Shown here: positions 39,241 to 52,457 of the stretch, piece after piece
Layout of the letters: each line of letters begins with the position of its first letter
Numbering within the stretch: position 1 is the stretch's first letter
Assembly: GCA_009739215.1 (NCBI GenBank)
Contig: VSJF01000002.1
Coordinates: forward strand, 1,674,001-1,738,000
Origin: Floccularia luteovirens
Lineage: Eukaryota; Basidiomycota; Agaricomycetes; Agaricales; Squamanitaceae
Direction of reading: 5' to 3'
DNA length: 64,000 nucleotides
Translations under genes and position numbers: made by a program
Notes under the pieces: generated by a model
Databases searched by the model: none
Seen by the model: the letters and a program-made list of their open reading frames with translations, nothing else
What the model was told of the DNA's origin: nothing

Positions 39241-39557
39241 GCACGTGATTAGATTTCATAGATTTGCCAGATGACAATGGTTCGCCAGTGAGTCTGTATC
39301 ATACAATACATGACAGAGTCAGACAGAGCATTGTTGATATTAGATATTAGACTATCATGCATGTACATCTAATATCTCTCATGTACCTTTTAACACCTAC
39401 AGTAATGTTTTGCTGCATAGTCTAATGATCACCTGACCATATACGGCGATAATTACCGACAGAGCCGAGGGCAAAAGCTACGAACAAGCAGTGGCCAATT
39501 GCAGACTATTTGCATTCGTGGAAAGCACTCATCACACCCACAACCTTCCCCCTCGTC
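39241..39557. promoter_or_regulatory. Shared divergent promoter region, ILV1 / PHD gene
   Basis: A 317-bp region between two divergent starts. It holds a perfect 9-bp inverted repeat, GATATTAGA at 39336-39344 and TCTAATATC at 39368-39376, separated by 23 bp with ATGCAT in the spacer. No known operator is recognised. Confidence 0.4.
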
Positions 39558-41750
39558 ATGGCCCAAACTGCCACAATGGGCCCACCAACATCTCCTCGAG
39601 AAACCAGAAGATCAGGTCGACGCTCAGCCCCCTCTGCCTCAACAAGCACTTCAAAATCTCCTGACTCTGACCAACCCCCCAGGCAGAGAGATAATCCTCA
39701 ACGCATTTCTTCTGGCAGCAATAATAATCGTACCAAGCGACTCAAGCAAGAAGAACTCGATGAAGGTGTAGACGACCGTCGACATACTTCTGTTCCTTCT
39801 AATTCATCAGCCAACTCTACTGGCACCACAACAAACAAGGGGAGGCGAAAGGCCAAGGATAAAGACAAACGTACAGATGCTACCGATTCAGTTGCGGAAG
39901 CGCCTCCTGATTCCTCTGAAGATCAAGCGCAAGAGGCTCCAGAGGAGGAGGAGCAGGGTATCACGCGTTGTGTCTGTGGGAGTACTGGTGTGTTTGCTTG
40001 TCACCCACTATTGTTAAGCTACTTATATGATATTCTGTAAGGAGAGGACGACCCAGACGCAGGTGAATTCATGGTACAATGCGAGACATGCAAAGTTTGG
40101 CAACATGGCCTTTGTATGGGTTATCAGTCAGAGGATCAAGTCCACGATGACGACTATTATTGCGAGTTGTGCAGACCAGAAATGCATACTGAACTCCTAA
40201 AGTAGGTATGCAACTATAATGTCCGAGATGGAATCTCAAGTCTACTACAGAAAGTTGGCCAAGAGACCTCGCCATTCATCTACTACCTCCCACCATACTT
40301 CTGCCCCTGCCACCTCACGTTTGTCACGTTCTCATTCTCCGTCCCACCTTCTCAAACAGCCATCAAAGCGGAGGAACACCATGAATAGTAGAGATGCCGC
40401 CTTTGATGAGAGTCTGAAGGAAATAATTGAAGCAACTGCTGCAGAAGCGGCTGCTGTCCATGATACAAGTAATTCCATAGCAAGTGATCATTTGCCTGCG
40501 AAGGATGAAGATGAGGAACACCAGGATCAACAGACGACTGGAAAAAGGAAGCGAAAGCGAACCGATGATGATACGTCAGTGAAAATACTCGTTTTTTCCC
40601 GTCCCAGCATTAACATTATAGTTATGAAAAGTACCGGAGTTCCGAAACGCACAAGATCTGCCTCTAGTGCTTCAGATCATCCAAGTTCTATCATTGCAAA
40701 TGCGGATGTACCTGCAACAGCTATTCAGACCAACAAAGCTCCGAACCAGCCCACTGCACCAAAGTCTTCAGGACGTAACAAACGTGGGAGAAAAAATGTT
40801 AACGCAGACCTATCAGCGCCACTAGAAGGGGAAGATGGTACGTAATGCCCACCATTGATAATGTTTTCTATAAATCATTTGCAATAGGAGTAACATCTAC
40901 ATCCACAAGGCGCCAAGGAAATAATGGTCGTGCCAAGAACGCAAACACAACAAAAAGGCCACCCATCTCTCATACCACTTCCCATGGCCAAGGGAATGGA
41001 GGCAGCGAGCAAGGATCTCGCAGAAACCAAAGTAGTAATGTAAATGGTCAACACACTAGCGCGACCACGTTGGAGTCCACCAGGGTGTACCGTAACTCTC
41101 ATGCGTATGCTGTCTCACAACAACCTCTTTTTACTTCCTGGAACCTCCCCGACTACCTATCACATCTGGAAGAAATGCTGCCAACTGACACGCCTCAACC
41201 ATTGGAGGTTCGTGGTGGAACGACTGGTTTATTGAGGGGAGAAAGTGCGGAACGAACGATGGAAAGAGGTGTAAAGGTTAAATGGCCAAGCAAGAGGATG
41301 AGCGTTGGAGATATGAATAAGCGAGTGAGGGCACTCGTTGAATGGGTTGGAAGAGAGCAGGCGAGCGCTCTTGATCGAGAAAGACGGCGGGAGGCCATTG
41401 AAAAGGCACTGAAAGAAGAAACTTATCGAACTTCGGAAAACTTTAGCGTTCCTGGCTCATCTGTGCGCCTTGATGGAAAAAACTCAGTAATAGACGCCGT
41501 CGCACCGATGGATACCGATGAAGTAAATCCAAAAATCTCCGAGACTGAGGACATGAGTAAAGTCGACCACGATGCCCAAATCCGCTCTGACACGTTGCGC
41601 TACGGGGAAAATACCAAAACATCAGCAACTCCATCATCAACCATGAAGATGATGGAGGAGTTGATGGAAGAGCTCATTGGGTTTCAAGAACGATTTGGAC
41701 CTGGAGCGCGAAGCAGAGATAGAGAGAGAAGGCTAGCTGCAACTGCATGA
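39558..41750 (+). CDS. PHD-finger protein, Cti6-like (histone deacetylase complex)
   Basis: Cti6 is a PHD subunit of the Rpd3 large deacetylase complex that reads histone H3 methylation. The PHD finger spans an intron: CVCGSTG, then GEFMVQCETCKVWQHGLCMG and YYCELCRPEMH, fitting C4HC3. It is preceded by an acidic EDQAQEAPEEEEQGITR. The rest is basic and low complexity with nuclear-signal clusters (GKRKRKRTDDD, GRNKRGRKNV). A C-terminal conserved-looking block is LFTSWNLPDYLSHLEEMLPT and WPSKRMSVGDMNKRVRALVE. The start was chosen at 39558 (MAQTATMGPP); an in-frame ATG at 39510 is also possible. Exact orthology is inferred from layout. Confidence 0.72.
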
Positions 41751-41909
41751 ATGTATTCGATTCGATTGTTTTCATTACTTAGTAGTATTATGCTGTTAAC
41801 GTTATGCTTAATTTTGAACAATGACCACCTGTGATATTTGGTTGCGGCCACAGAATCAAACAAACTACTTGGTGTCAGTGAATTTGTTAGTTTAATTTAC
41901 ATTGTAGCT

Positions 41910-44900
41910 ATGTCATCTTCAAACATTTCACATCAATCTAATGACAGAGTTGTGGAGGACGACGAGGTATCTTTACACTTTGATGACAGTGACGATGAAA
42001 ATCTCCACGCTGAAGAGCACGCTGGTGACTATTCGACACGCATGGATGAACTATTTGAGGGTGGTGAGGATGAGGTAGACAGTGCGGCAAATGTCGAAGA
42101 CGATGAGGATGAAGAGGACGAAGGCTTTGTATACGATGGTGTGGATGCTACTGAAGACACATCTCATGGATATCGCGAACAACTCCGAGACGTACTTGGG
42201 TTGGACCTCGACGATAAAGACAATGAACATAATGGTACTCATGAAGCTGAGGAATCCGATGATGCAGACTTATTGACTCAAAGCGACGGCGAGCCTTTGG
42301 TCAGTACGATATATGTTACCTGCAGGATGCCTTGTTTGACTATTCAATAGAGGCCTTCAGATGCTTCGTCAAGCCACTCCCCTTCTACTTCTTCGATTGG
42401 ACCTACCACCCCTCCATCAAGAGGACTGTCTCCAGCTATTAACTCTTCCCAGTTCAAATTAGCACATCCTTTCCTACATCCGACAGTGTCCCGTCTACGC
42501 TCTTATACCCCTCAAAATTCCCGTATTGCTTCTGACCCCGGCGCAAGTACATTACCTCATTCATCTGACGGACCATCACCTTCCCCTTCACGTTTCTCTT
42601 CGTTATCTCGCGTGTCTTCACTTTCAAATCTCCAAACTATATCGTCTATTGCACAAAAGGAAAAATTAAACGGTAGCATCTCTTCTACAGCACGGGATAC
42701 ATTCAAATGGAATGAGCTGCAAAAGATCACTCTCGATATGTATAGGAAGAAAGCTCCAAAAGCGACCTCAGTGCTTGGAAATTTTCCCATGGGGTCACCC
42801 ACAGTCCTGGCCGCGAACGGCTTGATCTGTATTGGGACAAATGAAGGAAGAGTATGTATCTATGACTTCAAGCAGACCTTGATATGTGTTTGTGGCACTG
42901 GTCAAACAGGTGTGTTTTTGGTTGGTTCTATGCAATGTTGCTTAGCTTTAACACCTTACAAGACAGCGCGGTCGGCCCAGTAACAGCCCTTGCACTATCA
43001 TACGACCACACTTATGTCGCCTCCGGACATGCTACTGGCCACATCCAAATTTTTGACTTGAAAAGCCCTCAAAATCCTGTTAGATTTGTTCCACCGACGA
43101 CGTTGTCAGCGGTGTCATCTGGACGTAATGAGGGACACTTACAAGGATCACGGATTGTCAACATCGGATTTGTTGCTAGCAGGCATACAGCTATTGTTTC
43201 AGCTGATGAACACGGTCTCGCTTTCTTCCATTCATTAGGGAAAGTACTGTTCATTGAAGCGTCAGATGTTCTTCGCATACTTGGAAGGTATCCTGAGAAG
43301 CCACCATTACCTGCACAAGTAACATCAATAGACCCCCAGAACCCACGTAAAGCGCGATATACCATATTGTCCATGGCGCCTCTACCACTTGGGACGTCGC
43401 CACATAATACAGATGCATACAATATTGTAGCTCTACTTACTCCAACAAAACTGGTCGTTGTGGGGCTGAAGCCGACTCCAAGGACTTGGTTCAAATGCCC
43501 TCGAGATGTTGATGAAGGAGGTTCGTGGAGCTCGCCTTCCAAAATGAAGGGCACCTTAGCTTGGTTTCCCTGCGTTTTGGCATCGTCCAGTGATTCAGAA
43601 GTCCGAAAACACAATGATTCACAGGCCCTCCCAGAATCCTACTCTAACTCGTCCAATCCAACCCTGGTGCTATCTTGGGGCAATGCACTTCGTTTTATTC
43701 GGATAGCAGAGGAAAAGATAAAACGGAATGTCCGTAGCTCTAAGACCGGGAAAGCTATCGAAATGGAGGTCGGCGTAGTGGTCTTCGAACATGTCACAAG
43801 ATGGTCGACAGATGAAGATATTCTTGCCGTACAATGGTTGAATGCCAATGTGAGTTTGTTATACTATATTTTAATTCTATGAAAATAATTATGTCGTCTT
43901 CTAGCAAGTGGTACTTCTCACCGCTTCCATGTTGGGGGTCTTTGATCTCAATGCGAACAAGCTAATAGAAAGAGCTAAATTTGATGGCCTTTCACTCGTA
44001 TCACCTACCCTTGACAATGTTGCACATCAAGCAATTACGCCTGTGGCGCACAGTATAAGAGTGTACAAGGGCAAAATCTTTATTCTCGTGAGTTCATGCA
44101 AACCTCGTATACACATATCCCTCTCACAATTTCCAGGGCAAAGAGCGCTTGCAAGTTGGCACTGTGCTTACCTGGGCTGATCGCATACTATCCTTTGTAC
44201 AAGAAGGCGATTTTTTAAGTGCAATCGAATTGACACAATCATATTACAACGACACAGCTCCAGGAAACAGAAATGGCCTTCCGATTGATCCAGAGAAACG
44301 GAAGGAAATTGTCGGGGAACGAATGCAGGGGTTGATGGCAGCCTCGGCCCAATACGCTTTTTCAGAAGACCGCATGACGGATGGGACTCATGTCACAGCA
44401 GATGGACGAGGCGTTGATCGAACTTTTTTATTTGAAGGCCTTGTCACAGTCTGCTGCCGTGCATGCATAGCATTGAACGATTTCGACTTTCTGTTCGAAG
44501 ACTTGTTCCAAAAATATGATGACTCTGGAATTCTATCCATATATCTGCGCAAGTTGGAACCATTCATTTTAGACAACAGTATTCGCTATGTACCTCCTCG
44601 AATCACTCAAAGACTTGTTTCTCTCCACTCAGAAGATGGTCACCCGGATTACGTGGAGAACATCATATGGCATATTGATCCAGCATGCCTCGACATTAAT
44701 CAAGTAATTCAAATTTGCCAAAGACATCACTTATACGACGCTCTCATCTATGTCTATATGCGCGCTTTGCGAGATTTTGTTGCACCTATTGTCGAGCTGC
44801 TTGGTTTGATTCGGCAGGTACTTCAACACAAGAAAGCGAGATCAGAGATGAATGACCTAGAGCAAGCTAGCGAACTCGATCCATCTATGGAATCAATCAT

Positions 44901-46827
44901 TGTCAATGCATACAAGATTTTTCCGTATCTCGCCAATGTTTTATCTGGTCTTACATATCCAAGCGAGGAACCCCTTCCAGAAGATGAAGCGTTACAGGCA
45001 AAAGAGGATATATATGGCTTCCTATTCAATGGACCATCGTCTGTTTGGCCGCTTGGTGAAAGCGGTAAACTTGTCTTAACCGCTGACGAGGAGGGTGGTT
45101 TTGAACCGACATATCCATACACACGCCAACTAATTCGTTTTGATTCGGAATCATTCTTACACTCTCTTGATATCGCTTTTGAAGATTCCTATCTTAATGA
45201 TTCTCATGGAATTGACCGACACATAATAATCAGAATACTTCTAGAGATCCTATCTACGGTCCCCTCTGACGAAGATGCAACCTTCATCAATATTTTCATC
45301 GCGCGTAATGTGCCAAAATATCCGCAATTCCTTGAAATGTCCCCCAGAGTTTTGCAAGGGGTTTTAATGGGCCTTGCAAAGGCACACGATCCAAATACGA
45401 GGGAAGATCGTCAGCTTGCCGCGGAATATCTCCTTTCCATGTACACTCCCCATGATATTGATGAAGTAATCAGCCATTTCCAATCTGCGGGCTTCTACAG
45501 GATTCTTCGGTCATGGCATCGTCAAGAAAAACGATGGGCAGAACTGCTATCCACATACCTCGATGATCCGAACCTGCGACCTGGAGAAGTACTAGAGATG
45601 GCCAACGAGGTTCTTATCGTTGCGAGCTCGCATAACAAGGGAACCCTTCGAAAAGATGTGGTTGAACTCATTGCTACATCCATACCTCGACTTCTACAGA
45701 CCAGCATTGCTCTGACTGCCAGCCTTCTTGACCAACATGCCCCAACACTACATGAAGATGCTCTACTTTCATTCGGCAGTACAGAAATTGCTGATCAGCA
45801 ACGATTCACTTATCTAGATTATCTCTTGGGCCCTCTCCGCTCATATGAAGATGATTACTCCATTCATAGACAGGATGCACGTCCTTCTATACACATTCCC
45901 AAACAGGTCCGGCACCAATACATCTCTCTTCATTGTCGCTATCGCCCGAAAAGTGTTATAAATACCCTCAAACATCTACCCTTCGATTTCTTCGGTTGGA
46001 ACGAAATTATAGATATCTGCGAATCTGCAGAAGTATTTGACGCGGTTATTTGGGCCAAAAACAAGCAATGTAAGCCTTACGAGGCATTTGCGAAGGCGGA
46101 GATATTTCAAAAGAAACTGTCTTTGAGGATCGCTGGGTCGCTTGCGATTGATAAAGTAGATACAGAAGTTACCAAAAGAGACGTCGAATTACTAGAAGAT
46201 GTCGGTCGCATCGGCATGTCTATCTGTCTGGAATATTCCCGAGAGACTCCTGCGACAACAGATATCCCTCTTGAAGATATATGGTTCCAATTGCTTAGTG
46301 GTCAGATAAACTCTATTCAAGTCATTGTCGAATGTTATCCTAGAGAAAAGGCGCAGATGGATGGTACAGAGAACGCCCAAACACGGGTTCTGTCAAGTCT
46401 TCGTTCACTCGTACAATCAACATTTGGGGCACTTGTCTCTGTCACGTCAACTCGCGCCGTTTCTTTCCCTCGGCTATTCAAGCGACTTGTCAATTCTGCC
46501 CCAACGTCAACTGGCACCCACTACACCGAGTTCCGAACAATCCTAACCAGTATGTTGGAAACATATCGCTCAGACGGCGATATGCTTGTCATTACGAAAC
46601 ACCTCATGGACCGTGACTTGTTCGATGTAATCGCGGAAATCGCTCGTGAGCGAACACGAGGATGGAGTCCATCTCGAGGAATCTGTATTTATTGCAAAAA
46701 GCCCTTACTTGATACAACACAAAAAAACCACCCCTCTTCTGATAATCACGATACAAGTTCATCACACCAAGTAGTTATCTCTCGGACAGGGACCATCTAT
46801 CATAGTAGCTGTCTCCCTGTTAATTAA
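41910..46827 (+). CDS. VPS8: Vacuolar protein sorting protein 8 (CORVET subunit)
   Basis: Vps8 is the Rab5-binding subunit of the CORVET endosome tether. An acidic N-terminus (MSSSNISHQSNDRVVEDDEV) leads into a Ser-rich linker and a WD40-like propeller: NGLICIGTNEGRVCIYDF, VTALALSYDHTYVASGHATG, GHIQIFDLKSPQNPVRF and IVSADEHGLAFFHSLGKV. The long alpha-solenoid is one 2.7-kb exon (44138-46827), with HPDYVENIIWHIDPACLDIN and ALIYVYMRALRDFVAP. A degenerate RING-like end has GICIYCKKPL and YHSSCLPVN. Four introns of 50-60 nt. At about 1,560 residues the length suits fungal Vps8. Confidence 0.92.
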
Positions 46828-46936
46828 GTATGTATTATATATTCGCCAATAGAACCAGTAGAATCGGACAACGGGATTTGCAAATTACTTGGGATCAAGA
46901 GTCGACCACACATGACGGAGAACAGGGTAGCTGGTT

Positions 46937-49900
46937 TTAATTGTCGATGACGTTGACCATGTCACGAAGGATCTTGTAAACCTCGTTATTTTCAAGTGTC
47001 ACACCAAGTGCCAGCGCATCTTTTCCAAATGCTTCAACGTCAAGGATCATTTGCGCACGTATCCGTTCTTCGTCCCTTCCTTCATCATCCGCTGATGTAT
47101 TTGCACCTCCAAATAAAGAGAAGGTGGACTTCTTGCCTTTCTTTAATCGCTTTAAAGATTCCTCGGTTTTCTTCATTGCAGAAAGGTAGATAATGTATCT
47201 AGATAGGCGAGTTCAGCTTTATAAATGTTAATACATTTGCTATCATTACCTATTCGCAACGTTGTTGAAGACTTCCGAGGAGTATGCAACCATGTAGGTA
47301 TCCTTTAAACGACGGCCGTAAGCGTCCCCGACACCTATACCAAAGAATTGCTTTATTGGACGCAGAATGGATGAAACTGAAGGAGTTCGGTTCCGTAGGA
47401 TTCTGTTTGTTCGACATCGCCCTGAATTGTGAGGGTATAGATCTGACAGGCAGAAGAGCGTCGCAGCAACGTCTAGTCAGGATGTTGGTGATGTGAGCGG
47501 ACATGGGTGGAATGAGTGATGTAATATTGGTCAAAGAATGTCGTAGGGCTACCATTTATGGTTAAATAGTTATAGATAAATAGAGTTTATTCTCACCATC
47601 TAGATGGGCCTCTTGATCAGTGCCTTCTAGGTTTGAAGGCAAGAGTACTCTGATATCCTGGTTCCACTTTTCCCAAGATTTTTTTTGGAAAGCTTCGATG
47701 TCGATGAACAGCAGTGGCATACTGTTTCAGTATTTCATCGTCTGCCGCCATGCTTTCCAACGACAATGAATCCGTGATAAGAGTCGGTGTTGCTGATCGG
47801 GGAACTGGGTTTGCAGCACCAAGAGTCTGAAATACGAGATAATGCATTTAAAAATTGTAGAACACCGAGAAGGGAAAACAAACTTTATCTGGCCCCGTTC
47901 CCGAGGGCAATTTCGCCATGGCCTCAACCCTGGACGAGCAGTCGTCCAACCACAGTCTATATCTGCTTAATATCTGAGTTCTAGTAGTAAATAATCTTGC
48001 AAAAGCGTTAGCAGATAGTGATACCCACCTGTAACGTCAATTTCCAAAATCTATGGGCAAGATCTGCGAGATAAACTTCAGGACTCCAGCAGGTACAGAT
48101 GGCTGCCCATACAGCAGCAGCCTGCGAACTACAGTATGGATCGATACCTTGTAGGGACGTGTCAGAGTTTGAGGTTTGATTACGGTTCATTTGGAATTAC
48201 TTTTCGAGGATGAAGGCTCTATCCTGGTAACAGCTAAAGAACCTTCGAGTTTTCCAATTATATCTTTCCAGCGAAGTTGGAAGTAAACTGGAAGCTGCCA
48301 GCGATTTTCGAAGTTAAGATATAGAGGATGTACATGCATTGCCTGGACAGCGCGGTTTGAAGGAGCCAACAATTCCAGCGATTTTAGGAATGCTTGTGTT
48401 GCTTGGTAGTGCTAAGAATTACATTAGATTCATCTAACTGGATATAGAATTACTTACTTTCAAAAACTCATTTGGATGGCCAGCCGCAAAAATGACGTTA
48501 CCCAGGCCATCAATTATGGCTCTTCCAACCTCTTCCCAAACCACATTGGCCAAAATTTGGAATCCTTCATCTGTGCTCGATCCAACTTTTCTTGGTGGCT
48601 GAGACCCTACTTCCGACTTCGCATCAGGTGGAGATATAACAGTAACTTTTTCAGCAACTTCCATGATACGATAAAGGTTTTGTTCAATAAAGCGCAAGAT
48701 TTGATTGTAGAGGGCCGCAAGTGGATCATCTTCACTAGGCAGATTATTGATCTGTCCATAATTTATCTTGTGCGTTGAATGATGTTGACCACTTCTATGA
48801 AGATGTGTGGTAAATAATCTATGTAGCGAAGAATTTGGCTTATCTCACCGGAATGGTGTACGAGGAGCTATTGGGGAATGGGGATTAGTCAATGCTCCAG
48901 GAAATATTGTCTGCCGTTGAATAAGCATGGAGTTGGTGGGGAAAACAATATTTCTGGGTAAGTACTTACTTTTTTGACGAAATCACGAATAATTTCCCTC
49001 CGTAGAATGTCTTCAGCATCCCTCCATAGTCCAAGAATGTCGTAAATACGGAAGCAATCAGTCAAATCCGCTAACAACTTCGTTTTCTCCACTTCCATTA
49101 TTTTTGGTTCGCCCTTACTGCCAATAAATGCCCCAATTGTTGCAGCGAACAGGTGATCCAGGTCGGATGAAAGACTCGAATGAATCCTATCAATGCGCTA
49201 ACCATGGATATTATATAAAAAGAGATCGGACGGTAAAAAGAAAGATACAAACCCATTTGACTTCCTTCACAAAAGCACAGTTTTCTGATTCCGCCTTTTT
49301 AACATGATACAAGAGCTGTGTGTATTCTGCTGCCACGCGGCCGAGATGTTTCGTACTATTTCCCTGTACCCTGCAAAATGGATTTGTCCAGTGTATGAAG
49401 GTGATTAAAGTCACTCACTTATTGACGGCTTCATCGTTACCACTAAGGTGGGCACGAATTGTTGCTTGGTCCGGACTGGCTACATCTTGTGTGGGATGTG
49501 CTATAAGAAGCAGCGACTCAAGGCGTGTCATTGACTCAGAAATCTTCAACAATAGATGAAGTAAGGCCTTGTGCGGGGGTTTAATAAAATTCCAACTCTA
49601 AAATAGAGTAAGTACCTTCTCTTCGCGAAGAACTGCACGTATTTCAAGTTTCTCTTGTATAGCATTCTGTATAGCATGAAGCTCTACTTGCGACTCCTAG
49701 CAAGAAATTTTGCATTTGGTAATAGTTCTACAAGTATGAGCAAATATTATTTAACTAACCAGAACTCGCGACCGTAAGTCTTGTAGAGGGTAGCTCAACT
49801 TATTAAGCCTTTCTCCTTCTCCCTTCAAATCAGTGCTTAAACTTATGAATGCCTCATAATCGTCATTAATAAGCTTGACAAGTTCCTCTTTCAATGTAGC

Positions 49901-50170
49901 GAGGTAGTCCCGTAGTTCTATACGAAGATCCGGCAGTGAAGTGTGTGACCTAGAGAGCAAGAAGTCTTCAACATTGAAAGATTCAGCGTTAAGGTATTTA
50001 TTTTCGTGTGTCAATGGAGAGTAAACCGGCAATTCAACAGTGCTCTCCGCGGATTCTTCAGGATTATGAGACCATAAGGATTCTCGCGCTGCAAGTTCAT
50101 CAGCTAGTCTCTCGAGCTGAAACGGGTCCGCAACATTGTTGGCAACAGTGGGTTGGGAGAGGTAGGACAT
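46937..50170 (-). CDS. COG2: Conserved oligomeric Golgi complex subunit 2
   Basis: COG is a Golgi tether for retrograde vesicles. The start at 50170 reads MSYLSQPTVANNVADPFQLE. The N-terminal family block is FNVEDFLLSRSHTSLPDLRI with VKLINDDYEAFISLSTDLKG and GEGERLNKLSYPLQDLRSRV. Long helical parts follow through many introns, with RIDRIHSSLSSDLDHLFAAT, GLGNVIFAAGHPNEFLK and WSPEVYLADLAHRFWKLTLQ. The C-terminus has LLPVRSIPSQFRAMSNKQNP, SILRPIKQFFGIG and DMVNVIDN. Odd: one extra base at 47378 separates TEPNSF from VSSILRPIK; both sides are family-conserved and no usable intron fits. Confidence 0.88.
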
Positions 50171-50295
50171 TATTCGCACATTTTTCGACATTATTTGCAA
50201 ACAAGTTCATTGAGTATGTACGTATGTTTGGCAAAAGCCTTTCTGACAAATATCTCATCACAAATTTATTTAAGTGCTTCTCCTACTTAACTCTC

Positions 50296-50997
50296 ATGTC
50301 GACACCGGTTTCTTCTTCAGCGTCAATACCTCAGACTACCCGTCATGCTCTTACAGCCGTGGAAAAGCAACGTTCTCAACTTGAGAAATTGCTCAAAGAC
50401 ACCTCCAAGCCTGCTTATGTTCCTCCACCTCCAAAAGAGAAAACAATTCGACCACCTCGCGAAATGATGAAAAACGTGCAAGGCTCCAGTGCTGGTGCTG
50501 GTAGCGGAGAATTTCATGTCTACAAAGCTAGTAGGCGTAGAGAATATGAGCGTCTTAAACTCTTAGAGGAAACTGCTCAAAAGGCAATCCAAGTTTACGT
50601 TCCATAAAAATTATTCAACTGATTGGAAGTTTAGGAGACTCTTGTGGCCGAATATGAACGGAAACGGAGAGAAGCAGAAGAAGTAGCAGAATCTAAAACC
50701 GCCAAAAATAGAGCCAAAAGACAAAAGAAGAAGGAGAGAGCGAAAGCCAAGCCCGCAAATAACGATGAATTCTCTGGGCGCTCTCAAAATGCTGAGGATG
50801 GTCCGATTAAGAAGAGGCGACTGGTTAACGGCCAGGAGTTGGTTTTCAGAAAACCTGGTGACGAAAGTGATGACGAAGATGTTGAGTTAGAAATTACACC
50901 ACCGGAAACTAGTCTTGTAATACCTGATATTCCTACTGTTGAAGAAACTCCAGCAATTGTAGAGGCTAGCAAGATTGTTATTCATGAGGAAGATTAG
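50296..50997 (+). CDS. PRKRIP1-like protein (DUF1168), splicing-associated
   Basis: Homologue of human PRKRIP1, a component of late spliceosomes. The start at 50296 reads MSTPVSSSASIPQTTRHALT. Diagnostic block: GSSAGAGSGEFHVYKASRRR, followed by EYERLKLLEE and a basic coiled helix VAEYERKRREAEEVAESKTA with NRAKRQKKKERAKAK. One intron near 50584-50635. An acidic C-terminal tail (FRKPGDESDDEDVELEITPP) ends IHEED. It is divergent from COG2 with 125 bp between starts. Confidence 0.85.
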
Positions 50998-51085
50998 TAT
51001 ATATACTATTACGTAATATCATCTTATCTGATAACAGTCTTGTGTGTTAAAATCATCAACACCTCACTTCAATTTTCAACCTACC

Positions 51086-52457
51086 ATGTCCCCTTCCTCT
51101 TCCGACAGTGAGGATTCGCAGATCACATACGAGATAGATGCCGCAACACTACTTGGGGAGCAGCTTATCGACTCAATCCTGTCTAGAGAACCAATAGAAG
51201 CTCTGAATGAAATTATACAATCAGGTGCACCTCTCTGGTATCAAAACACCGTTGAAGGCATATCGGCTCTACATGCTGCTGCCTATATAGAGAATTTTGG
51301 TTTGGTGAATCTTTTGATTAAGCAAGGGGCTATTTGGAACGCAGGCAAGGTTTACTAATTCTTTTCGTCTCCCACTGATCATTTGGGTCCGTAGTGGATA
51401 ATTTCAACCGTACTGCAGGAGACATCGCGTTATCATTCAACAACACAGAGATATATACCGCAATTCGTGATGCTGGATTACGCTCAGGTCAGTCAACTAT
51501 TTCCCTCTATCCCTTTATAACTAATCCTACTCCTTCTGGAAGAGTTGCTTCTAAACGTGCTTTCCAACCGCGCGCCATATGAATCACCTTCTGCGCTCGT
51601 GCTTCGAGCCTCTGACACATCAGCAACTGGGTCCACAGATGCCTTCTTAGATTCAAAACTGCGATTCACACAAGATCAAAATGGTCAGAATATCTGCTTT
51701 CTTTCTGTAGAGGGCGAAGAGGTTGGAGTGATGATGGGATGGGAAACGGAAATCATGCAGCAAACTGTGCAGAAGCTATGCCACAATCACCCCAATGCTC
51801 AACACCTCAAGATTTTGAACGTTGGTTTTGGTTTGGGCATTGTAAGTGTTTTGGATGTGAGCCATATGGATCAATCAAAACAATTAACTCATGATTATCT
51901 TAAGATTGACACCCTTTTCCAATCATTACCAAGTCCACCTTCCCAACATGTAATCATTGAACCACATTCTGATGTTCTTCAACACATGAAGAATACTGGT
52001 TGGTCTTCTAAACCTGGTGTCAAAATTCTTGAAGGAAAATGGCGAAAGCTTCATGGGCAGCTCCGAATTGCTGGGGATTGGTGGCTTCGACATAATATAT
52101 ACTGACACTTTCTCAGAAGACTATTCCGACTTGTGTAACTTTTTTGGACACTTGCCCGTCCTTTTATCCGGCCCGGAATCTCGTTTTAGTTTCTTCAATG
52201 GTCTCGGAGCAACCAGTATGTATTCCGTCAGTCGTGCCATCAGATCACTCACATATTTAGGTGCTTTATTTTACGACGTATATACTCGCATATCTGAACT
52301 GCATCTATCCGAACTAGGTATTGATGTACATTGGAGTAGTGTCATGGTCGCTCTTGAGAATGAGGAAGACCGTTGGGGAGAAAGTCGAAAATACTTTACA
52401 CTGCCAATCTACTTTTTACCCGTTGGAAGTATGAAGACCGAACCAAAACAATTGTGA
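51086..52457 (+). CDS. RMT2: Protein arginine N-methyltransferase 2 (Rmt2)
   Basis: Rmt2 methylates the delta nitrogen of arginine in ribosomal protein uL11 (L12). An N-terminal ankyrin part is seen in LNEIIQSGAPLWYQ and GISALHAAAYIENFGLVNLL. The SAM-binding motif is ILNVGFGLGIID, across an intron. Then HVIIEPHSDVLQHMKNTGW, GVKILEGKW, FDIIYTDTFSEDYSDLCNFF, GPESRFSFFNGLGATS and LFYDVYTRISELHLSELGID. Odd: one extra base (C at 52043) lies between GKW and ESFMGSSELLGIGGFD; without it the protein is continuous. Five introns. The start at 51086 follows directly on the PRKRIP1 gene. Confidence 0.88.
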
